A DNA stretch of 41,134 bases from Bacteroidia bacterium (lineage in GTDB: Bacteria > Bacteroidota > Bacteroidia > SpSt-205), in the NCBI GenBank assembly GCA_026414975.1, contig JAOAHZ010000009.1:72038-113171 (forward strand). The letters run 5' to 3'. The notes under the pieces were generated by a model. It was given only the letters and a program-made list of their open reading frames with translations. It ran no database searches and had not been told where the DNA came from. Positions 16,562 through 24,800 of the stretch are shown here, one piece after another. The translations under genes and the position numbers were made by a program. Each line of letters begins with the position of its first letter. Positions within the stretch are counted from its first letter, which is position 1.

Positions 16562-17422
16562 TCATCCCAAAGTAAAATATACTCGGCTTGCTCCTCCCAA
16601 ATAAGGCGGCATTAAGAGAACTTCAGCTTTCCACCCTTGCTCTTGGCAGAAATCCAACAGAGCTGCTTGAAGTCGCTTTTTCCCCACCCCGTGGATAACA
16701 ATCGCCGAGGCTTGACCTGCCGCTTCGCAAGCATATAAATACCGCTTCATGCAGCTAAGCTGGTAAGCATATATCGCCTCTGGCGAAGCCGTACGCAAAT
16801 GCGGCGCTAACACTTCTATGTGGAGGTCTATCTGAGGACCTGCCTTGACAGTCCCCGTAGACTCCTTGGAAGGAATCAGCTCAGGCGCTCCATAAGATGA
16901 TTTGACTTCTATCGGGAGCTTCTGAGCCTCCCCTCTAGTCAGCATAGAGAGCCTAATCGTAATCTCAGACGTCCGGAGGGAAGGAGGCTCCAAAACAGAA
17001 GAATCGGGCACGTCTAGCCGTTGTAGTAGAAGTCGCCAAGGAGGAGGATAAGCACTCATATCCACGATAGCCGAAGCGCCTTCTCCCATGCCAAATAGAC
17101 CACGAATGAGGGGCATCAAAGTTTTCTGGGGAGTCATTAGATAGAGAGCATAAAAGCAGCGCGTACCAGAGCCGTGAAGCAACCGCAGCTCGGCCGCATG
17201 ATCTAAAAGCCGAGGATGAAGTTCTAGCTCGGTCTCATGATTTAGAGGAGAAGAAAGAGGGGCAAGTAAACAGTCATTTTCCTCAGATGCTTCCATCACC
17301 AACTGCTCCAGAGAAATGCTCTGCTCAAATCCATAACGCCGAATCGTAGCGATCCTCGCCTGGTTATCTATGTGCAAGACCTCTACACTCTCTGCGCTAT
17401 GCAGGAGTCGCGCCCGTCGCAT
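16562..17422 (-). CDS. DUF2027-like protein with C-terminal Smr domain
   Basis: The 286-residue cytosolic protein ends in an Smr (small MutS-related) domain (about 200-286). It is marked by IDLHIEVL, a helix with MKRYLYACEAAGQ, AIVIHGVGKKRLQAALLDF and the final GGASRVYF strand. The N-terminal two-thirds is beta-rich and resembles the DUF2027 region found in front of Smr in Bacteroidota proteins. Smr domains are often nucleic-acid endonucleases; the classic DxH motif is present as IDLHI and the HGxG loop as HGVGKK. Its substrate is unknown. It lies 8 nt after ferritin at the end of the exbB-tonB-ferritin run. Confidence 0.82.
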   Translation of the reverse strand: MRRARLLHSAESVEVLHIDNQARIATIRRYGFEQSISLEQLVMEASEENDCLLAPLSSPLNHETELELHPRLLDHAAELRLLHGSGTRCFYALYLMTPQKTLMPLIRGLFGMGEGASAIVDMSAYPPPWRLLLQRLDVPDSSVLEPPSLRTSEITIRLSMLTRGEAQKLPIEVKSSYGAPELIPSKESTGTVKAGPQIDLHIEVLAPHLRTASPEAIYAYQLSCMKRYLYACEAAGQASAIVIHGVGKKRLQAALLDFCQEQGWKAEVLLMPPYLGGASRVYFTLG

Positions 17423-17430
17423 GAAGAGGG

Positions 17431-17934
17431 TTAGTCTTCTTCCTGAGCAGCTTTTCGGGCTTCTTTATCCAAGAAGAGAAGGGCAGCGGGGTCCTCTCTG
17501 GCTATCATAAGCTTTTCCATCCAGTGCCTCATGAGCGCCTCCTCCTCGCGCTGTTCGCGCAGATACCAGTGGAGAAACTCCTCCAAGTCGTACTCACCCA
17601 TGTCGCGCGCACGCTTGAAGAGATTGTAGTAGCTCAGCGTAACTTTCTGCTCATATTCATAGGAAGCCCGAAAACAAGCTAAGGGCGAATCATAGTTTTT
17701 GCTGGGGATTTCAATAGGCAAAGGCTGAAATGGTGCATGTCGCTCCATCAGGTAATGGAATAGCCTCATAGCGTGCTCGCCCTCCTCTCGAGACTGCTTC
17801 AAAAAGAATGCGCCAAATCCCTCATAGTCATGTTCTATGAAGTAGCTGGCGATGGTGAGATACATATACTGAGCGAACAACTCCCTGTTGAGTTGTTCAT
17901 TTAGACTTTGATGAAGTTCATTTGGCAGTTTCAT
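17431..17934 (-). CDS. ftnA: ferritin (FtnA-type)
   Basis: This is a non-haem ferritin of 167 residues that oxidises Fe2+ and stores it as a mineral core in a 24-mer shell. The ferroxidase ligands are complete: Glu18 (NREL), Glu51 and His54 (EEGEHAM), Glu95 (YEYEQ) and Gln128 (REQREE). This is a constant offset of one from E. coli FtnA. ATG 17934 overlaps the stop of the TonB-like gene as ATGA and is preferred over the longer frame from 17970. Position directly behind TonB genes suggests joint iron-related expression. Confidence 0.95.
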   Translation of the reverse strand: MKLPNELHQSLNEQLNRELFAQYMYLTIASYFIEHDYEGFGAFFLKQSREEGEHAMRLFHYLMERHAPFQPLPIEIPSKNYDSPLACFRASYEYEQKVTLSYYNLFKRARDMGEYDLEEFLHWYLREQREEEALMRHWMEKLMIAREDPAALLFLDKEARKAAQEED

Positions 17935-18557
17935 GGATGAGTGGGTATTTTGAGGGAAACTGTAGTCCATGCAGAGGCAGGCTTACCGTTATAGGTGGCT
18001 GGAGTGAAGCGTAGCTCTAAGAGGGGATGAACAAAGTATTCAGGTGTAAGTTTAGGGTCTGAGGTTTTGAGCAGCTGGTAGCGGCGCACTGTTCCCTCTT
18101 CTGTTACATAGAGACGCAGGGTCATATCTATCGGTTTTTTGGGCTTGTAACGCTGCGCAATGAGTATAGCTACGCTGGAAAGGTTGCGAGGCATAGGCTC
18201 ATCTTCCAAAAAGATAGCCGCATTGGGAGGAGGAATATCGTTCAGATCTGTCAGCGTATCCATCCATGGCTCCTTCTTAGGAGGCGGAAGAGGCTTAGAA
18301 ATGGCTACTGTCATCCGTCCAGAAATAGAATCTGAGGAAGGCCGTCCGGCCGATTCCGAGGCGACCTCTTTCAGGCTATCCGCGTATCTATCAACCAGAG
18401 AAGAAGGAAGGGTGTCAACAGAAGAGGTGTTACTGGAAGTATCCGAAGAAGCACACTCAGTGGTCAAAATCAGGGCAGCCAAGTAGAGGATATGCAGGGA
18501 CCGGCGCCTTGCCGCTGTACGATAATAAGTAGCAGTCAAGTCTGATTGCCTGTCCAT
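17931..18557 (-). CDS. TonB-C-like exported protein
   Basis: The 208-residue protein has one N-terminal hydrophobic helix (about 20-35, LHILYLAALILTT) followed by a Ser/Thr-rich, low-complexity spacer. The C-terminal domain (about 125-208) follows the TonB-C pattern: IDMTLRLYVTEEGTVRRYQL, a PELTP-like middle and LRFTPATYNGKPASAWTTVSL. The Cys after the hydrophobic helix sits in TTEC, a poor lipobox, so membrane anchoring by the helix is more likely. It lies 42 nt after tonB and overlaps ferritin by ATGA. It may be an accessory TonB or a periplasmic partner; there is no proline-rich spanner. Confidence 0.7.
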   Translation of the reverse strand: MDRQSDLTATYYRTAARRRSLHILYLAALILTTECASSDTSSNTSSVDTLPSSLVDRYADSLKEVASESAGRPSSDSISGRMTVAISKPLPPPKKEPWMDTLTDLNDIPPPNAAIFLEDEPMPRNLSSVAILIAQRYKPKKPIDMTLRLYVTEEGTVRRYQLLKTSDPKLTPEYFVHPLLELRFTPATYNGKPASAWTTVSLKIPTHP

Positions 18558-18599
18558 TCTATGAGAGAGATATGAGGGTCTTCACCAGAGGGCATTTCA

Positions 18600-19409
18600 T
18601 CAGCGTAGTTGAAAGTCAAAGGGTATGGTTACCCAAACCTTGATGGGCTTGCCTGCTTGAATACCTGGACTAAATTCCAAGTTAGGAAGTTCTTTTTCTA
18701 CAGCTTCGGTGAGTAGCTTGTGGGGAGAGCGTAATACGATGTGTTTTTCGTACTTACCAGTTTTGCCGACGAGCACGCGCACGATTACTTTGCCTTGAAT
18801 ACCAGCTTCTTTAGCAAGGGGAGGATAGCCGATCCGCTTCTTGATTTCATCCATATTGACGGGCTGGGGTTCTTTTTCCACGGCAATAAAGGCGCTCGGA
18901 TCGGGCTCTTCCTCTTTTTCCACTAACTCCACAGGCTGCGAGCCTTTTCCTTCTATTTCGCCAATATCGGGAATAGCGTTGGGGTCTCCCTGTACATCGC
19001 GCGTACCTGGGTCTACTTTCATGAGCGTGTCTATATTAGCTATGGTTTCTTCCCGCTTCGCTTCTTCTTCTTTGACGACTTGGGGAGGGACAAACTTAAT
19101 CTGAGCGCGCTGAGGCGGCGGAGGAGGCTGCTCGATTGGCGGGGGCGGTGGCTCGTTCTTTTTATCTATAGGAGGCGGCTCCATGAGCTCGGTGATAACC
19201 TGTCGCTTCTCCTTCCGAAGGGCCCCCAGCTTAGATTCTACATAGGCCTTCACGAAGGGGACAGCTACTCCAATCGCCACCGCCGAGACAGCAATCACTA
19301 AAGCTCTGAAGGTATGCTTCACGTAGTTCTTTCGGAGGAAGTAGGCTCCGTACGCTCTATTTCGGTTCTGGAATAGCTTGTCATCCCAGTCAAATGCAAC
19401 CGTAGCCAT
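18600..19409 (-). CDS. tonB: TonB energy transducer
   Basis: The 269-residue protein has a cytosolic N-tail typical of Bacteroidota TonB (NRAYGAYFLRKNYVKH), one transmembrane helix (about 36-53), a Pro/Glu/Lys-rich periplasmic spanner (PPPPPIEQPPPPP, then many EEK stretches) and a TonB C-terminal domain (about 190-269: YPPLAKEAGIQGKVIVRVLV ... KVWVTIPFDFQLR). It transmits proton-motive force from ExbB/ExbD to outer-membrane receptors. It follows the two exbD genes by 4 nt. Confidence 0.95.
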   Translation of the reverse strand: MATVAFDWDDKLFQNRNRAYGAYFLRKNYVKHTFRALVIAVSAVAIGVAVPFVKAYVESKLGALRKEKRQVITELMEPPPIDKKNEPPPPPIEQPPPPPQRAQIKFVPPQVVKEEEAKREETIANIDTLMKVDPGTRDVQGDPNAIPDIGEIEGKGSQPVELVEKEEEPDPSAFIAVEKEPQPVNMDEIKKRIGYPPLAKEAGIQGKVIVRVLVGKTGKYEKHIVLRSPHKLLTEAVEKELPNLEFSPGIQAGKPIKVWVTIPFDFQLR

Positions 19410-19413
19410 AAGC

Positions 19414-19983
19414 TCAGGAAGACAGGTTGAGAGATTTCTTGTAGTCTTCTACCATGCCTTTCTCTTCCTCAGTGATATCCACAAGAGCGTACTTCTTTTG
19501 CTGGATGATGGCCATTTCGTCTAAAATATCAACGAAATCCTTATATTGAGCCTCTTCCAGCATCTTGATAATCACAATCATTTCATCCGCTTTACCATAG
19601 CGCTGCTCGACCTCAGCTCTTCTATCCAGTAAGACCTTTCGGATACCTGTCTTGGGAGAAAAGTCCGTCACGAATAGCTCCGGCTTTTCTACACCTACAT
19701 AATAATACACCTTACCTCGTCCGACAAGAAGGGTGATAACTTTACCTTCAGCGATCTTGGGGGGCTCTACCTCATCTTTCTCCGTTATTTTAGGAGGCAC
19801 GACGACGGGCATCGTATTAGGCGTAGACATAGTCGTCGTGAGGACGAAAAAAGTTAGCAAGAGAAAGCCCAAGTCTACCATCGGCGTCATGTCTATCCGA
19901 GGCCGCTTTTTAGGCTTTCGGGCTTTTCCTTTCTTTTTACCTTTTTTGGGCGCACCACTGTCGCCACCGACTTCCGCTGCCAT
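19414..19983 (-). CDS. exbD: ExbD-like biopolymer transporter (second copy)
   Basis: The 189-residue protein has a Gly/Lys-rich cytosolic N-tail of about 30 residues and one transmembrane helix starting IDMTPMVDLGFLLLTFFV, with the proton-path Asp at Asp37. A periplasmic domain follows. The N-tail (KKGKKKGKARKPKKRPR) is unusually basic compared with the first copy. It lies 2 nt after the other exbD; paired ExbD paralogues are common in Bacteroidota Ton systems and may form heteromers in the ExbB pore. Confidence 0.93.
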   Translation of the reverse strand: MAAEVGGDSGAPKKGKKKGKARKPKKRPRIDMTPMVDLGFLLLTFFVLTTTMSTPNTMPVVVPPKITEKDEVEPPKIAEGKVITLLVGRGKVYYYVGVEKPELFVTDFSPKTGIRKVLLDRRAEVEQRYGKADEMIVIIKMLEEAQYKDFVDILDEMAIIQQKKYALVDITEEEKGMVEDYKKSLNLSS

Positions 19984-19985
19984 AG

Positions 19986-20591
19986 TTAGGTTTTAGGTTG
20001 GGCTTCTAAGGTAGAAATAAGATTGAATCGATGTACTTTCTGATCTTTGAGCGTCTCTATAATCCGAGCTATAACAGGATAAGGGGCTTTTTCGTCTGCA
20101 CGAATGGCTATGCGAATCTTGGGATTGCTGTACCGAGCAAAAAGAATCCACTGTTTGAGCTGATTGTTGCTGCTATCAACAGGAATAGAGACGCGCTTAT
20201 CCATGGCCTTGCGCTCCATGTCGCTTAAGGAAAGATAGGACTTGAGCTGCTCAAAAGGCACCCCCACCTCCGCCAGGACAGAAAAAATTTGCTTTTCCTT
20301 ATCAGTGAACTGATAACCGTATCGGTCTTTTATTTTTTCTAAGATAGCCAACCGAGTGTGCTTGCTATCCACACCAAAGAAAATCCGCCCATCAGCCGAT
20401 ACGGAAATCGTGAGGATATCTTGGGCTGGCAGAGGGGTGTCTGCAATAGAGGAGGGGAGGTCAACCTCTATGGCTTCGGGAGCCCGAAATTTCACCGTTA
20501 GCATAAAGAAGGTAATAAGCAGAAACGCCAGGTCGACCATCGGGGTCATGTCTATGGCGATATTCTGCTTTTTCGCCTTAAACTTAGCCAT
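19986..20591 (-). CDS. exbD: ExbD-like biopolymer transporter (first copy)
   Basis: The 201-residue protein has a short N-tail and a transmembrane helix beginning IDMTPMVDLAFLLITFFM, with the conserved Asp at Asp20. The periplasmic domain (about 45-201) ends in the usual ExbD fold (IRIAIRADEKAPYPVIARII). It has a long insertion about residues 85-135 compared with proteobacterial ExbD. It lies 3 nt after exbB. Confidence 0.94.
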   Translation of the reverse strand: MAKFKAKKQNIAIDMTPMVDLAFLLITFFMLTVKFRAPEAIEVDLPSSIADTPLPAQDILTISVSADGRIFFGVDSKHTRLAILEKIKDRYGYQFTDKEKQIFSVLAEVGVPFEQLKSYLSLSDMERKAMDKRVSIPVDSSNNQLKQWILFARYSNPKIRIAIRADEKAPYPVIARIIETLKDQKVHRFNLISTLEAQPKT

Positions 20592-20594
20592 GGA

Positions 20595-21440
20595 TTAGGC
20601 CTTTGCTTGGAAGGTTTGAACGATGATATAACCTGCCTCATCTATACGGTAAGTGATATCGTCTATGCGGCTGGTAAAATAGTTATAGACAATCGTAGCT
20701 ATGGTGGAAGTTGTGATCCCTAAGGCGGTATTGACGAGAGCTTCAGAAATACCCGTAGCTAAGGCTACTGCATCGGGAGCTCCTGACGTAGCTAAGGCCG
20801 CAAAAGCCCGGATCATCCCTAAAACCGTCCCAATCAGACCTATGAGAGTCGCAATAGAAACTATCGTAGCGATTATGGTCATGTGCTTCTCTAACATCGG
20901 TAGTTCCAGAGCTAACGATTCCTCCAAGGCCTTTTGCAGGGCAGCCACTTTCTGGTCTTTATCCAGCTTGGTGTCGTCTTTGACTTGCTTGAGGCGAGAT
21001 AGAGTCTCTCGGACCACATTCCCCACTGTCCCACGCTGCTTGTCGCATAATGCGATAGCTTCATCTATACGGTCCTGCTCCAAGAGGTACTCTATCTGCT
21101 GGACAAAACTCTCCATGCTCATCTTCCCTGAAGCTCGAGCCAGGGTGATAGCCCGCTCTATAGACATGGTGATAGTGATAAGCAAGAGGCCGATGGCTAT
21201 TGGGACTAATACACCCCCTTTGTAGGCGATACCCAGGTAGTTGCCCTGGAGAGGGTTGTTTTTAGGGTCGCCTCCTTCAAAGTTAGCGGGATTCCCGAGA
21301 ATAAACACGTAGAAGAGAATGCCCACCGTGATACAGGCGACGATGACTATTGTGGCAAAAAATTCACGAAGCGCCGTACCTCCAGATCGAACTTGAGGGG
21401 TCGCCGCTTTTGCAGGTGTTTGAGTAGCTGTCTGACTCAT
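20595..21440 (-). CDS. exbB: ExbB/MotA-type proton channel subunit
   Basis: The 281-residue inner-membrane protein forms the pentameric proton channel of the Ton system. It has an N-terminal helix (about 28-48), another (about 80-97) and the conserved MotA/TolQ/ExbB pair (about 190-265), with ATLIGLIGTVLGMIRAF and ALVNTALGITTSTIATIVYNY. I chose ATG 21440 (MSQTATQ) because a perfect TATATTTG element lies 7 nt upstream; the frame from 21467 would start before it. It is divergent from rplS. Confidence 0.95.
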   Translation of the reverse strand: MSQTATQTPAKAATPQVRSGGTALREFFATIVIVACITVGILFYVFILGNPANFEGGDPKNNPLQGNYLGIAYKGGVLVPIAIGLLLITITMSIERAITLARASGKMSMESFVQQIEYLLEQDRIDEAIALCDKQRGTVGNVVRETLSRLKQVKDDTKLDKDQKVAALQKALEESLALELPMLEKHMTIIATIVSIATLIGLIGTVLGMIRAFAALATSGAPDAVALATGISEALVNTALGITTSTIATIVYNYFTSRIDDITYRIDEAGYIIVQTFQAKA

Positions 21441-21447
21441 ACCAGCG

Positions 21448-21455
21448 CAAATATA
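21448..21455 (-). promoter_or_regulatory. -7 element (TATATTTG) for the exbB-tonB operon
   Basis: A perfect TAnnTTTG match with 7 nt to ATG 21440. A TTTG lies 17 nt upstream and could be the -33 contact. No Fur box was recognised. Confidence 0.6.
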
Positions 21456-21510
21456 GCAAGCCTGCAAAAATCCAAATAGAGTTTGGCGTTGGCTCTATGG
21501 GGAAACGCCA

Positions 21511-21518
21511 TACCTTTG
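21511..21518 (+). promoter_or_regulatory. -7 element (TACCTTTG) for rplS
   Basis: A perfect match with 4 nt to the rplS ATG. A TTG at 21489-21491 lies 19 nt upstream, the expected -33 spacing, which makes this the best-formed promoter in the window. Confidence 0.65.
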
Positions 21519-21522
21519 CAGT

Positions 21523-21882
21523 ATGAGCCATCTAATCCGCGAGATCGAGTATCTCATTAATGCCCCCTATGTCAAATCTGACCTTCCTGAGTTCCGTGCC
21601 GGAGATATTGTACGCCTACATATGAAGATAGTGGAAGGGGGGAAAGAGCGCATCCAAATCTTTGAGGGCATGGTGATTCAAAGACGAGGAAGCGGAGTGC
21701 GTGAGTCCATAACTGTACGGAAAGTATCGGGTGGAGTCGGTGTAGAGCGCATCGTGCCGATACATTCACCCTTTCTTCAAAAAATAGAGGTGGTTCGGAA
21801 GAATCGGACCAGACGAGCGCGCTTATTCTATATGAGAGGACGATTAGGGAAGGCCCTGCGTCTCAAACGGCGAGACGAATAA
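21523..21882 (+). CDS. rplS: 50S ribosomal protein bL19
   Basis: The 119-residue protein carries the standard L19 signature: [34 protein letters not shown] and [19 protein letters not shown]. bL19 sits at the 30S-50S interface. The ATG is 4 nt after the -7 element. The usual rpsP-rimM-trmD neighbours are absent; instead the large CHAT gene follows after 12 nt. Confidence 0.97.
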   Translation: MSHLIREIEYLINAPYVKSDLPEFRAGDIVRLHMKIVEGGKERIQIFEGMVIQRRGSGVRESITVRKVSGGVGVERIVPIHSPFLQKIEVVRKNRTRRARLFYMRGRLGKALRLKRRDE

Positions 21883-21894
21883 AGGGTAGATGTT

Positions 21895-24800
21895 ATGAGA
21901 AGACTTGTCCTTGTATGGATCGGTTGGCTTCATGCTCAAGGTCTGCCGTTTGAAAAGCTTTACTTTTCGGGCAAAGTCTCTTCCTTTGGAAAGAAAGTTA
22001 CTGCAGCCTACAAAAGGGCGATCCGAGGTCACAGCAGCGCCGATCCTGCTACTTTGGGAGTAGCATTAGCTTATGCTCTGTACCAGTCGGACATCCATGA
22101 TCTGAAGGAAGCCGAAACGGCCCTGCGTCCTTACTTAGCTATTTTACAAGGTTCAGGGAACCTTCCAGCTCAACTACGGCTCTATTACCATTGGATTGAA
22201 GGACGCTTGGCAAGGCGACGCGGATACCTAAAATATTCTTCCAATGCCCTGCGTCAAGGTTACACTTTCACTCAATCCCCATGGGAGCTTGCCTTATTGC
22301 GTTTAGAGATGGTAGAAAACTTACTTCTTCTCGGAAATGCTACGGCAGCTCAAGATACCCTTTCTCAACTACCCCTCTCTGACCAGCTTCAAGAGCCCTA
22401 TCGAAGCTATCTCCAGGCACGGGCTGATTACCTAAAAAGAGTTATCTTGTGGGAAAAGGGGGAGTGGGATTCACTGCTTGTCAGGCCCACCCATAAACCC
22501 AAGAACCAACTTGAAGCCCTATACGAATCTGAGTACGCCTACTTGAAGGGCTTAGCCGCTTTTATGCAGGGAAATGTCCGAACCAGTCAAAAGTTCTCAC
22601 GCACCAGCATACACTACGCTAAAAAGACCGTCAATAAGGGCAAAGACCTTGTTATCCGAGCCGAAGCCCTGCGACTTTTAGGATACTACACTACAACTTA
22701 CAAGATTAGAAACCCCTCTAAGCTCCGTTACCTGAACCCCCTTATCAAGGCTTTTAGCTCTCCAGCCCTTCCTACAAGCTACGCTACCATACAAGCGTTG
22801 GAGCATATAGAAGCCATCGGACGCATAACCCGGCGCAGCGACTTAGCTGAAAACATCCTAAGTAATCGGCTCAGTGATGCGGAAGGGCTCCGTAACATTC
22901 AGATTCAGAGACTGGCTTCTCAGGCGGCTCGCGCTCAATATAGAGGCACTATAGCACTCGGCTACGCCAGCCAAGCTGCGCTTCGAGCAAAAGAGGAAAT
23001 AGACTTTCCCTCTGTGGAGGGAGCCCTCTCTTTAGCGGAACTTGGGGAAGCGGCCCTCGTAGCTTACCATTACCCCCAAGCCGACACCGCCTTTAGTGAA
23101 GCCTATGGAATGCTGATCAAGCTGGGAGAACCCGAGGGCCCCCGAACCCTCCCCTTGTGGGCCTCTATCGGACGATACAAGCTCACAGCCGGGCGCTATA
23201 AGGAAGCCGAAAGAGTCTTCCTACGACAACGCGATAGCTATAAGCGCCTATTAGGCATGCCAGAGAAAAATCTGAACTATCTGAGAAACGAGCTAGCTCT
23301 CGCCCAAATCGCTTTACGCTTAGACGAAGTGGCAAAAGCAGAAACCCTACTAAGCCATGTAGATAAGCTCATCCAAGACATGGGCGATGTAGCTTTCCGT
23401 GAGCGGATTGCCTTGGAAGAAAGTCAAGGAGACTTGGCCCAAGCCAAAGGGCAATTTCGGGAAGCCGAAAGACACTATTTAGAGGCCATCCGGTTGCGCC
23501 AGCGGTACAAGCGAGGGGCTAAAGACACAGAAGAGATAGAGGGCAGTAGTCTATTACGCTTGGCTCTTTTATACCAAAAGACAGGGAGACTCTCCCGAGC
23601 CCGAGAAGTATATCAGCGAATCGGCACCGCCTACGACCGCCGAAAACAAGAAGATGCCGATATGGCCTCTTTCTACATCGGGCTGACCGATTTTTATCTG
23701 GCTATAGGGGACTACCTCAAGGCAGAAGAGAGCGCACGAAAAGCCCGAGATATCAACAAGAAGCTGTTTGGAGAGGCCTCACCAGGGTACATTGAAGCCA
23801 TCTTAGCCTCAGCGCGGGTAGAACGAGCTCTAGGACGATACGAGAAACAGAAAGCCTTTCTCTCAGCAGCTCTCACCGCTCAACGCTCTTTTTATCAGGA
23901 TAAACCGACGATTGCCTTGGGTCGCACCCTATACCTCCTTGCTGAAAATGCTTTGCTCTCCAATCGGCCCGATACTGCCGTTAGATACCTCACCAAGAGT
24001 AGCGATGAAGCGCGAAAAGTACAAGACTCCGCCCCAGTAGAATTTGCCAGCTTGAGCTTGGATATAAGTGGTATTTGGCTGGGATTAGATAGTTTAGCTC
24101 GGGCGGAAGAGCAGCTCAGCATGGCTCGTGCTGTGTTAGAAAGCCAGGTACCTTCTAAACATCCCTTGCGCTTATCAGCTCGGCTACATTCGGCTCGTCT
24201 CCTGCGTGCAAAGGGAGAATACCTCTCAGCTCTTCGGGAGTACTCTGTCTGGCTCAATCAGTGGAAAACCATTTATGGGACTCAGCATCCCGAGTATCCG
24301 TTTCATCTCGCTGAGCAAGCCGATCTCTACTGGCTTGCCAGGGATCTCAGCTCTGCTAAAAATACCTACAAAAAAGCCGTGTCCCTTTTACTTACCCAAG
24401 TGGACCGGCTCTTCAACGGACTTACGGAAAACGAGAAGGCCCGCTACTGGATAAAAGTACGCCGAGTCTTGGAGCATTATTACGCTTTTAGTTTCACCTT
24501 AGGTACGGATCGGGATAAGCTACAAGCCTACGAGACCTATCTGACCACTAAGGCTTTCCTTCTCAGTGAAACAGCGCAACTTAGAGCTCGACTCTCCGCC
24601 AGCCGAGATTCAACTATACAACGGTTATTCAAAGAATGGCAGGATCAGAAGGAATACGTCGTGCGTTTGTACGCTTACACTCCGGCTGAATTGAAAGAGC
24701 TGAATATTAACCTGCCTCAGGAAGAGGAACAGCTCAATCAGCTGGAAAAAGCCCTAACTCAATACATAGGAGATATTCGGTTGAAGCCTGTTAGTTGGAA

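Noticed and set aside
16290-16565. 91-residue minus-strand frame starting after AGGAGG
   Set aside because: Beyond the first dozen codons its composition is not protein-like, and it overlaps the well-supported YciO gene over half its length. The neighbouring frame at 16324-16533 looks more like protein.
20701-21225. 174-residue plus-strand frame antisense to exbB
   Set aside because: The opposite strand encodes the conserved ExbB membrane helices. The antisense product is a shadow of that codon pattern.
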